Translations under genes and position numbers: made by a program | Notes under the pieces: generated by a model | What the model saw: only the letters and a program-made list of their open reading frames with translations | The model's database searches: none | Told to the model about the DNA's origin: nothing | Part shown: in pieces, positions 1 to 6,383 of the stretch | Numbering within the stretch: the stretch's first letter is position 1 | Layout: each line of letters starts with the position of its first letter | Source of the DNA: Acetofilamentum sp. | Lineage (GTDB): Bacteria > Bacteroidota > Bacteroidia > Bacteroidales > JAFGXI01 | Length of the DNA stretch: 9,111 nucleotides | NCBI GenBank assembly: GCA_020720565.1 | Contig: DYOK01000106.1 | Location: forward strand, 1 to 9,111 | Reading direction: 5' to 3'

Positions 1-79
1 CATGGTGCATTTCAAACACTGTGGGTTTTTTATATTGTATATTTAGTTCATAGTTACCTTGCATTATAGAAAAAGCGAC

Positions 80-110
80 GTTGTTGGAGACTTATTTCTT
101 GATATATTTG
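80..110 (+). promoter_or_regulatory. Bacteroidota-type promoter of the cassette gene
   Basis: TATATTTG (103-110) matches the TAnnTTTG -7 box exactly. GTTG (80-83) lies 19 bases upstream in place of the TTTG -33 box. Transcription would start near 115-118, leaving a leader of about 48 bases that is A-rich just before the ATG at 165. Both boxes lie inside the proposed cassette, so the gene would not depend on an integron promoter. Confidence 0.6.
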
Positions 111-164
111 TACGAAAATAAATATCGTCTCGAAATTGAATGTTTGACTAAAAAATAAATAAAA

Positions 165-866
165 ATGAAAACGAAATTATTGACAATCTTAATCTTAGGT
201 ATAAGTTATTTTGGCTATACCCAAGACACTTTGCGTGACCCTTACACTCTAAAAAAATCTTTTACAACAATAGATTTTGGTTTAGGAACTCATTGGGTAG
301 ACAAGCAAAATATTAATTTTGGAAACTTTACGGTAATCACGAATGAACGGAGACCTGCTTTCAATTTGGGTTTGTATTATACTTCAACCAACATATTGAA
401 TGACCCAAAATATATATTTAATTTCAAGACTGGCTTATTGTTAAATTCTAATTATACAGATTTGACAGATACAACTGGAACACAATTTCAATTTAGTGAA
501 ATAAACTTGTCTTTACCATTAATGATAGGAACTCGTATGCCTGTTAACTATAATTCTTTAACAGATAAATTTTATAAAGCCGTAGATTTGAATATAGGCG
601 GATATATTTCATTACCAATGTTTCCTAATTTGTATCAAATAAACAAAGCAAATTCCCCGACAGAAGAATTTATGAGCGATTATATAAAATACGGACTGAT
701 TGCTGAAATAATTTACACTGCGACAAATAAAGAAGGTAAAGGACATCGTTTTGGGCTAAGAACTCTATTTGATTTCCGTACAGTAACTAAACTGAAAGAT
801 GAAATTTATGGAATAACACCAGCTTATACAACTTTAAGTATATTTTATGTGATTCAAACGTACTGA
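165..866 (+). CDS. Secreted outer-membrane beta-barrel-like protein, function unknown (cassette gene)
   Basis: This 233-residue protein begins with a clear signal peptide: Lys at positions 2 and 4, a hydrophobic stretch LLTILILGISYFGY, and probable cleavage after Gln20 (YTQ|DT). The mature part is rich in Tyr, Phe, Asn and Thr and shows alternating polar and hydrophobic segments. It ends in LSIFYVIQTY, with a terminal aromatic residue as in outer-membrane barrels. This resembles small Bacteroidota porin-like or 'outer membrane protein beta-barrel' families, but no specific family motif can be named. Start: the ATG at 165 follows an A-rich leader and places the signal peptide at the N-terminus. 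The gene lies alone within the proposed integron cassette, between its own promoter and the attC-like site. The barrel location is inferred from signal peptide, composition and C-terminus; the function is unknown. Confidence 0.75.
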   Translation: MKTKLLTILILGISYFGYTQDTLRDPYTLKKSFTTIDFGLGTHWVDKQNINFGNFTVITNERRPAFNLGLYYTSTNILNDPKYIFNFKTGLLLNSNYTDLTDTTGTQFQFSEINLSLPLMIGTRMPVNYNSLTDKFYKAVDLNIGGYISLPMFPNLYQINKANSPTEEFMSDYIKYGLIAEIIYTATNKEGKGHRFGLRTLFDFRTVTKLKDEIYGITPAYTTLSIFYVIQTY

Positions 867-874
867 TTGAAATA

Positions 875-1009
875 ATAACGCAAGGTAACATGCGGTATAT
901 TTTATTGCCGAGATTGTGCTAATTTGAAAGGTTGAGGCTCGCTTCAAACTTCATCGTGGCTTGACAGTGAAGTGCTCCGAAATCGGCAATAAAAACATAC
1001 CGCAGTCTG
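875..1009 (+). other. attC-like recombination site (imperfect palindrome)
   Basis: Arms 891-911 and 983-1004 are near-perfect inverted repeats: 8 bp (TGCGGTAT with ATACCGCA), one A/G mismatch, then 12 bp with one extra base in the right arm. Such extrahelical bases are typical of attC arms. Outside the arms lie AACA (887-890) and TGTT (1008-1011), that is, the AAC/GTT core triplets, with three extra bases (GTC) on the right side. The central part can form two smaller hairpins: TTTGAA/TTCAAA (923-928, 943-948) and ACTTCA/TGAAGT (948-953, 968-973). The 135-base length is within the upper attC range. A bidirectional terminator or a MITE are alternatives. The matching core at the other cassette end favours attC. 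Confidence 0.65.
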
Positions 1010-1124
1010 TTGCAGAATCTTATTCCAATTACTTTGTTCCAAATACAACTATAAAACAGATATATAAGCAGTTACAAAAACACTAAATAGGCCGAAGACC
1101 TTAAATTATTTAAAAAATAGCTTT

Positions 1125-1970
1125 ATGATTTTAATAGCAGAAAGCGGTTCGAGCAAGACCGATTGGGCAATAATAGATTCTGGTCGAGAATGGCAGTTTA
1201 AAACAAAAGGCATACATCCTTTTCACTATAATGGAGAAAGCCTAATTAAAGAAATATCGGAACAATTCCCCCAATCGCTTAAGGCAGAAAACATTTCTAA
1301 GTTCTATTTTTTTGGTCCTGGCTGTACTAAACCTGAACGTTGCACCGAGCTTAAGCAAACCTTACAATCCGTTTTTAGAACTGCTTCAATTTATTTAGGA
1401 TCTGATTTACTTGGGGCAGGAATCGCGCTTTTTGGAGCTGAAAAAGGTATTGCTTGCATCTTAGGAACAGGGTCGAATTCTGGATTATATGCTGATAATA
1501 AAATCATTAAAACACCTTTATCGACAGGCTATATTTTAGGCGACGAAGGTAGCGGAGCACATATGGGACTTGGTTTGATAAAGTTGTATTTGCATGCTCA
1601 ACTTCCAAAAGAAATGAACGAGAAGCTTGAATCCATGAACCAGCTTACGCCAGAATCGGTTATCGACTCAATATACCGAAAGCCCTATCCCAACAGATAT
1701 TTAGCCAGTTTTGCTCCATTTATCAAACAAAACATCCATATCGATTTGATTCAGAAAGTTGTAAACGAAAGTTTTAGCGATTTTTTTAAGTGGTATATCC
1801 TTCCATTTCAGGAATTTAGAAATTTACCTGTTGGTTTTGTCGGCGGTATAGCGGCCCATTTCGAAACGCAACTATTAGAGCAAGCACAAAAAAACAAAAT
1901 TGAAGTCAAACAAATTAACATACGCCCAATTGAGGCCTTAAAGCAAAATCTAAACTTAATCCATAGGTAA
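1125..1970 (+). CDS. BadF/BadG/BcrA/BcrD-family sugar kinase, N-acetylglucosamine kinase-like
   Basis: This 281-residue cytoplasmic protein has the ASKHA (actin/hexokinase-like) fold motifs. The phosphate-1 loop is AESGSSKTDW (residues 5-14, with Asp13). Residues 92-97 (GSDLLG) hold the probable catalytic Asp94. The phosphate-2 loop is GTGSNSG (114-120), GDEGSG (139-144) follows it, and VGFVGGIAAH (236-245) forms the adenosine-binding region. Length and motifs fit the Bacteroidota proteins annotated as N-acetylglucosamine kinases, which phosphorylate amino sugars from cell-wall or chitin turnover using ATP. Substrate specificity cannot be read from the sequence. The ATG at 1125 follows an A/T-rich leader and places the P-loop at residue 5, as usual. 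The 115-base upstream gap after the cassette has no good match to the Bacteroidota promoter consensus. The gene converges with the DUF1573 gene, and no strong terminator is visible between them. Confidence 0.85.
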   Translation: MILIAESGSSKTDWAIIDSGREWQFKTKGIHPFHYNGESLIKEISEQFPQSLKAENISKFYFFGPGCTKPERCTELKQTLQSVFRTASIYLGSDLLGAGIALFGAEKGIACILGTGSNSGLYADNKIIKTPLSTGYILGDEGSGAHMGLGLIKLYLHAQLPKEMNEKLESMNQLTPESVIDSIYRKPYPNRYLASFAPFIKQNIHIDLIQKVVNESFSDFFKWYILPFQEFRNLPVGFVGGIAAHFETQLLEQAQKNKIEVKQINIRPIEALKQNLNLIHR

Positions 1971-2037
1971 TTGGATATGAGGTAATCCCACTGAGCGAAA
2001 CCATATAAAAATATGATTTACAAGCTAATTGATTACT

Positions 2038-2835
2038 TTATTTTTTCGTGGGCTCTTCAGGTTTGACCAGTTCGCCAACTAATTTAATAACCAGTCGACT
2101 ATTTTTGGGGTCGTTGGTAAGTACATTAATTGTTTTGCTCTGAAAACCTAAACGGCGTCCTGTGTTAAATTGAGCTCGAATGTATCCTTTTTTTCCTTTT
2201 TTGATGGGTTCATCGGTTTTGCCGATGACGTTGCAGCCTCAACACCCTCTTGCATAACGAATCTCGAGGTCGTTTTTACCAATATTCTGAACAATAAAAT
2301 CGTGGTTTATAATGGTGCCCTGAGGGACTTTCCCAAAATTATATTCAATGGTATCGAATTTTGCAATTGGAGCGTCTTTTAATTGTTTTTCGGTAAGTTC
2401 GCTAAAGTTTTCTTCCAAAAAGACTCTAAAAGTGAGAAAGTCGGTTCTGGCATCGGCCTTACCTTCTTTTCCTGATACTTTTAAATTGACACGTACATAA
2501 TCTTCGCCCCATATTTGTTTCCCATTTGTATCCATACGTTTAGCACCAATATACATTACTTTCATAACACCCTCTTTATGCGGAGGTATAACTTTGGGCA
2601 AAAACTCTATAACAATGTGTTTCGGGCAATTAGCAACTTGAATTTCGACACTATCTGGGCTTGAATTTAATAGTTTAACTTGTTCAATAATTGGAGTGAT
2701 TTGGTCGACAGTACCGTATTGAAAAAACGTTTTTTCTAAGCGAACCAATCCACCGGCAATAATCTGATTATAGGCCGTTTGAGCATTGGTTATTATATTT
2801 AATAATAGTAATCCAACAATTAATATTCGATTCAT
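2038..2835 (-). CDS. Secreted DUF1573-domain protein with in-frame UGA, candidate selenoprotein
   Basis: Read through the UGA at 2239-2241, the frame encodes 265 residues. A signal peptide (MNRILIVGLLLLNIITNAQ) is followed by a degenerate first DUF1573-like domain (about 30-130) and a second, better conserved domain (about 157-257). The second domain has the family's pattern: FDTIEYNFGKVPQGTI, then HDFIVQNIGKNDLEIRYARGC, UGA, GCNV, then DEPIKKGKKGYIRAQFNTG and SKTINVLTNDP, ending in VIKLVGELV. DUF1573 proteins normally carry ...ARASCGCT...; here the UGA (residue 199) replaces the first Cys of CGC, giving Cys198-UGA-Gly-Cys201. Sixty-six homologous codons follow in the same frame up to a TAA at 2038-2040, so this is not a frameshift. 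Selenocysteine (one base from TGC/TGT) or a recent nonsense mutation are the two readings. UGA acts as a normal stop in the kinase gene of this window, so reassignment is unlikely. The domain's biochemical role is unknown. Confidence 0.75.
2210..2228 (-). promoter_or_regulatory. SECIS-like stem-loop after the in-frame UGA
   Basis: In the mRNA the hairpin is UCAUCGG-CAAAA-CCGAUGA: 7 perfect pairs and a 5-base loop. A further G-C pair is possible across one bulged A. The stem begins 10 bases after the UGA and the top of the loop lies about 17-22 bases after it. Bacterial SECIS elements sit in this interval, with a G in the first positions of the apical loop. That G is present here if the closing G-C pair opens. 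The hairpin lies within the coding frame, as bacterial SECIS must. Whether SelB binds it is unknown. Confidence 0.5.
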
Positions 2836-2886
2836 AAATTTTGATTGTTTCGTAAAACGGTTAAAAAAACCAGATTAAGCAAAAGT

Positions 2887-2917
2887 CAAAAATAAGCTCA
2901 TTGCATAAGAACACAAT
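2887..2917 (-). promoter_or_regulatory. Bacteroidota-type promoter of the DUF1573 gene
   Basis: Reading the minus strand, ATTG (2917-2914) is followed by exactly 19 bases and TATTTTTG (2894-2887), a full match to the TAnnTTTG -7 box. Transcription would start near 2880, about 45 bases before the ATG at 2835. This supports the gene being expressed rather than a decaying remnant. Confidence 0.65.
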
Positions 2918-2994
2918 TAGTATGAGACTTTACAACGCTTAAATTGAGGAAGCAAATGTAAAAAAAATCTGTTAGATAACATATTTACAAATCC

Positions 2995-3039
2995 AAATTT
3001 GATAAAAAAGAATGTTAAAAAACGATTTTTATCAAATTT
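2995..3039. repeat. Perfect 14-bp inverted repeat in the divergent intergenic region
   Basis: AAATTTGATAAAAA (2995-3008) and TTTTTATCAAATTT (3026-3039) are perfect reverse complements separated by 17 bases. The element lies in the 280-base gap between the divergent DUF1573 gene and the OmpA-YfiR-kinase-HPt operon. No gene ends nearby, so it is not a terminator. An operator, or a hairpin in the leader of the rightward operon, is possible. The low GC content makes a stable RNA hairpin less convincing than a DNA-binding dyad. I find no full promoter match for the rightward operon in this gap; the closest -7-like string is TATTTTG at 3085-3091. Confidence 0.55.
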
Positions 3040-3115
3040 TGATTAATTAGCAAACTAAAAACATGATTATCCGTTGAAAATTTGTATTTTGACCCATTCT
3101 GCAAAAGCGTAAACA

Positions 3116-5836
3116 TTGAGAAAATTCATTATAATCATTGGCATCATTTTCTTAGGGTTATCGAGCCTTTTGGCTCAAAATTCTAAGGACCAAAAAACGC
3201 TCTACAAGACTACACAAGAAGCCTTTAACAAGGAGCAGTTTGGGCTTGCCTTACCTCTTTTGCTTAAATACGATTCGATTTATCATGGAGATTATGTAAT
3301 AAAATACCAAATTGGAGTCTGCTATTTGAATACAGAATTTGAGCGTACCAAAGCCATTCCATATATTGAATTTGCGATGAAATCCGACCGAACGGCGATG
3401 CCATCAGAAGTATACAAAGATTTGGCGGAACTTTACCACTTAGATTATCGAATTGAAGAATCGGCTAAAATGTACCGTTCTTACCAAAGACTAGAACCTT
3501 CGGAAAAAAAATGGGTCGAGAAGCAGCTTTTCACACTCGAAACCGCGAAAATTCTTCTCAACGATTCTTTAAATATCCAAATCGAAAACATTGGACCACC
3601 TGTCAATACAGAATGTTCGGAAATTAGCCCCTACATTTCTGCCGACGAATCGATGATGTATTATCAAGAAAAAGATTCTCGCTCATTTTTTGTAGCTTAT
3701 TATAAAAACGATAAATGGTATCAAAAAACCAAATTAGATATCCCCAATCTAAACAATTATAAAGTAGTTCGTTTTGCAGGGATTTCGCCAAGTGGGGATC
3801 AGATTTTTGTGCAGTTAGGCGACTCTGTAAATACCGATTTATACTATGGCGACAATTTACTTAAAACTTGCAATCAGCTCGATCGATTTAACGACCACAT
3901 TAATTCGAAGTATCACGAAAGTAGTGTGAGTATTTCGCCCGATGGCTCGACTTTGTATTTTTCGAGCGACAGACCTGGCGGATTTGGTGGCTACGATATT
4001 TATGCGTGTCGTCTTGACTCAAACGAACATTGGGGCAAAGCAGAAAACCTCGGCCCAGTGGTCAATTCCGAGGCCGATGAATTGCAACCTTTTATTCACC
4101 CAAGCTTAGGTAAATTATATTTTAGCTCGAATGGCCACAAAACCATGGGTGGATTTGATATTTTCGAAGCCTTTTTTTATAACAACCAATGGCAAGAAGT
4201 TAAGAACGTGGGTTATCCAATCAACACGACTTTCGACGAAAAAGGCTATTCCATCAACGCCAAAGGGAGTGCGGCTTACTGGTCGTCGAGCCGAAACGAC
4301 CAAACCCTACATTACGACGTATACAAAGTGTTTTTGAAAGAAAACATTCCATTGACGCTGGTCAAAGGTAAAGTTTTAGCAGGAGACCCACCCAAGCCAA
4401 TCGAAGCACAAATTCAGGTCATCGACAAAGCGACCCATACACTGCTCAAATATGTGTATAATCCAAATCCAAAAACAGGAAATTATTTACTTATTTTCCC
4501 ACCCGGAAAAGACTACGACATGGTGGTAAGAGCCGAAGGTTACAAGCCTTATATTATTAATATTTACCTGCCGAATCAGACCTATTTTTACGAGAATTTT
4601 CAAGAGATTATACTCAGCCCCATCAGAGTTAATAGTCTGGGAGCGACAATTGGAGAAGAAATTAAGGTTACCAATACCTTTTACGACATTTACAGCCAAC
4701 AAAAAGACTCCACAATAAGTACAAGTGTCGATTCTGCAACCGATAAAAAATATGATCAATTGCTTCAGCTTATCGAAAAATTGATTATTACTACCGATAC
4801 ACTTGGTCTTAGCAAAGCAGCTTATGTAACAGAAGAAATTGAAGCCACAGGCAACGACCCTCAAATGTTGGAGCCAGAAAAAGACTACGACTATTTATTC
4901 GGATTAATCGAAGAGGCTATCGAAACAACAGATTCGACTGCTTTGAGAGTTTTGGACGAAAACTCAATCAATCACATCACCTATCAGCTTCGTTATTTCT
5001 ATGACATTGATCAAATGAACGAGCAGTTACCCGAACGGTATATTTTGAACGATACCATTTTTGCGATTAACTTGCTCTCCGACCAGCTTAAACAAAAACA
5101 AGCACTTATTATCGAAAATGAAAATCACAAAATTGAATCTGAAAAATTGAAGCTAATAAAAAAACGGATTACCGAATGTACGATTCAATTTGAAAAAGAC
5201 AAAGCAGAAATTACCCCACAATACTACGAACGGTTATCGGAATTAGCTCAACTATTGAATCATAATCCAAATCTATATATCAGAGTCACTGGTTTTGCAC
5301 AATCGAAAGAAGATCCGAATTTGGCCATAAGCCGTGCTACCGAAGTTCGCCAATATTTAGCCGACCAAAATTTAGACTTACATAAAACAGTTACTGAGGC
5401 CAATTACAATAGTGCAAGCAGCCTCAAGTCGAATCAGAAAGTCGAGATTGTCATTTTTGAGTCTAACAAGGCACTCTATGCTGATGGTGTATTTAACATG
5501 GCGGTAAAGCTAAACCCGAACTACACAATCGAAAATAATTCAAACCCCAAACAAGCGAGCAATTCTGTAAATTCTAACGAATTTGGGTCGGTTGATGCAC
5601 AATCATCTTTCTACAGTGTTCAAATAGCAGCAGGTTCAAACTTGCTGGGTATTAAAGATCCGTTTTTTAGAAAACAAAAGGCAATTATCGTGTATTCGCA
5701 CAATGGTCTTTACAAATATTGTTTAGGACGTTTTGCAAATCACGAAGCTGCTAGTCAATATAAAAATGAACTCCGAAAAAAAGGGTTCGGCGATGCTTTT
5801 GTAGTACAGTTTATAAACGGAAAGCGAGTTGAATAG
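3116..5836 (+). CDS. Envelope protein with TPR, PD40 propeller, OmpA-like and SPOR domains
   Basis: The 906-residue protein starts at TTG. A stop codon lies at 3110-3112 and the next in-frame ATG is residue 88, so only TTG keeps the signal peptide (hydrophobic 4-19, cleavage after LLAQ21; no lipobox Cys). Domains in order: TPR-like helices (about 27-145); PD40/WD40-like propeller repeats (about 165-405), with ISPDGSTLYFSSDRPGG and LYFSSNG...GGFDIF; a carboxypeptidase-regulatory/CNA-like beta domain (about 413-503); a linker with a duplicated segment (543-566 and 588-612); an OmpA-like domain (about 685-781); and a SPOR domain (about 831-904), which in other proteins binds denuded peptidoglycan. 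In the OmpA part the usual GHTD motif is GFAQ (726-729), so the peptidoglycan-binding Asp is missing, though Arg740 in ISRA is kept. The layout up to OmpA resembles PorE-like proteins of the type 9 secretion system. Its position before yfiR and a CHASE8 kinase suggests a YfiB-like role, which is inference. Confidence 0.88.
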   Translation: MRKFIIIIGIIFLGLSSLLAQNSKDQKTLYKTTQEAFNKEQFGLALPLLLKYDSIYHGDYVIKYQIGVCYLNTEFERTKAIPYIEFAMKSDRTAMPSEVYKDLAELYHLDYRIEESAKMYRSYQRLEPSEKKWVEKQLFTLETAKILLNDSLNIQIENIGPPVNTECSEISPYISADESMMYYQEKDSRSFFVAYYKNDKWYQKTKLDIPNLNNYKVVRFAGISPSGDQIFVQLGDSVNTDLYYGDNLLKTCNQLDRFNDHINSKYHESSVSISPDGSTLYFSSDRPGGFGGYDIYACRLDSNEHWGKAENLGPVVNSEADELQPFIHPSLGKLYFSSNGHKTMGGFDIFEAFFYNNQWQEVKNVGYPINTTFDEKGYSINAKGSAAYWSSSRNDQTLHYDVYKVFLKENIPLTLVKGKVLAGDPPKPIEAQIQVIDKATHTLLKYVYNPNPKTGNYLLIFPPGKDYDMVVRAEGYKPYIINIYLPNQTYFYENFQEIILSPIRVNSLGATIGEEIKVTNTFYDIYSQQKDSTISTSVDSATDKKYDQLLQLIEKLIITTDTLGLSKAAYVTEEIEATGNDPQMLEPEKDYDYLFGLIEEAIETTDSTALRVLDENSINHITYQLRYFYDIDQMNEQLPERYILNDTIFAINLLSDQLKQKQALIIENENHKIESEKLKLIKKRITECTIQFEKDKAEITPQYYERLSELAQLLNHNPNLYIRVTGFAQSKEDPNLAISRATEVRQYLADQNLDLHKTVTEANYNSASSLKSNQKVEIVIFESNKALYADGVFNMAVKLNPNYTIENNSNPKQASNSVNSNEFGSVDAQSSFYSVQIAAGSNLLGIKDPFFRKQKAIIVYSHNGLYKYCLGRFANHEAASQYKNELRKKGFGDAFVVQFINGKRVE

Positions 5837-6383
5837 GCACAAGTTAACATATGGTCTCTTGGTCTTTTTAGGCTTACTGATGTATAAAGCACAAGCACAG
5901 CAATACACCGAGTACGACCTAAAGGCTGCTTATATTTATAATTTCTCGAAATTTATAAAATGGCCCGACCACTCATTTCCACAAGATACCAGTTCATTCC
6001 AAATCACTATTTTAGGCGATAGCCCAATTACTGAAGTACTTCATAAAGCAATGAAAGGACGTAAAGTAGGCTCAAGAGATATTCATATTCGGGTTGTGCA
6101 TAAAGTTGAACAAATTGGCAGTCCTCATATTTTGTTTGTCTCGAAAAACATGCAAAAAATAATACCCAACATTGTGAAACAATGCGGTAACAAACCCATA
6201 CTAATAGTGGGCGATGTACTCGATGGCTTCTGTCAGAGTGGTGGGGTAATCAACTTTACGCCCAAGTCGTCAAAATTTAGATTCGAAATAAATAACGAAG
6301 CTGCGCAACATTTTAATTTAAAAATCAGTTCAAAACTTTTAGCCCTATCAAGGATAGTAACCAGCGATGAAATTAAGTTTTAA
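5829..6383 (+). CDS. yfiR: YfiR family (DUF4154) periplasmic regulator
   Basis: This 184-residue protein has a signal peptide (NRHK, then LTYGLLVFLGLLMY, cleavage near AQAQ24). The YfiR pattern follows: YDLKAAYIYNFSKFIKWP (29-46), an ITILGDSP segment (59-66), ILFVSKN (101-107), PILIVGD (123-129), GGVINF (138-143), FRFEIN (150-155) and ISSKLLALSRIV (166-177). Cys119 and Cys135 could form a disulfide in the periplasm. In Pseudomonas, YfiR inhibits the membrane protein YfiN and is sequestered by the OmpA-like YfiB. The start is TTG, eight bases before the upstream stop codon; the nearby ATG at 5851 is out of frame. Translation is therefore probably coupled. The gene's last 17 bases overlap the kinase gene. 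Family assignment is firm; its target being the adjacent CHASE8 kinase is inferred from gene order. Confidence 0.88.
   Translation: MNRHKLTYGLLVFLGLLMYKAQAQQYTEYDLKAAYIYNFSKFIKWPDHSFPQDTSSFQITILGDSPITEVLHKAMKGRKVGSRDIHIRVVHKVEQIGSPHILFVSKNMQKIIPNIVKQCGNKPILIVGDVLDGFCQSGGVINFTPKSSKFRFEINNEAAQHFNLKISSKLLALSRIVTSDEIKF

Larger units (their letters stand above)
54..1009 (+). mobile_element. Lone integron-type gene cassette (one gene plus attC-like site)
   Basis: The cassette boundaries follow the integron rule of cleavage between G and TT of a GTT core. The left end is G53^TTACCTTGC and the right end is G1009^TTGCAG. The left-end core GTTACCTTGC (53-62) is the exact reverse complement of GCAAGGTAAC (880-889), which opens the palindrome behind the gene. 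Joining base 1009 to base 54, as in a circular cassette, gives TGTTACCTTGCATTAT, which pairs with 875-890 at 15 of 16 positions. The GTTGCAG core now at the right end does not pair, as expected if it belongs to the host site. The single gene points toward the attC-like site, the usual cassette layout. None of its 11 serines uses TCG, a codon common in the neighbouring genes, which suggests foreign origin. No integrase gene and no preceding attC are visible, so insertion at a secondary site is inferred. Confidence 0.72.

Noticed and set aside
1..64. Short open minus-strand frame running off the left edge (ATG at 64-62, about 21 codons) and a hydrophobic plus-strand frame ending at a TAG near 69
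   Set aside because: Both are too short to distinguish from chance and neither shows a recognisable motif. The ATG of the minus frame would lie inside the inserted cassette.
2002..2015. CATAT-AAAA-ATATG hairpin between the convergent kinase and DUF1573 genes as a terminator
   Set aside because: Five A/T-rich pairs without a U-tract are too weak to support a terminator call.
2239..2241. Reading the TGA as the true end of the DUF1573 gene, or as a frameshift product
   Set aside because: The homologous domain continues in the same frame for 66 codons, so neither a natural end nor a frameshift fits. A nonsense mutation remains possible and is stated as such.
2170..2382. Plus-strand frame of 70 codons opposite the DUF1573 gene
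   Set aside because: It is a shadow of the minus-strand coding region and has no homology-like features. Other antisense or offset frames (around 4115-4337, 4487-4864, 5723-5908 and 7090-7372) were rejected for the same reason.
3116..5836. Calling the large OmpA protein PorE of the type 9 secretion system
   Set aside because: The TPR-PD40-CNA-OmpA order is similar, but there is no lipobox Cys, the OmpA Asp is missing and a SPOR domain is added. The genomic context is a YfiR/kinase operon rather than por genes.
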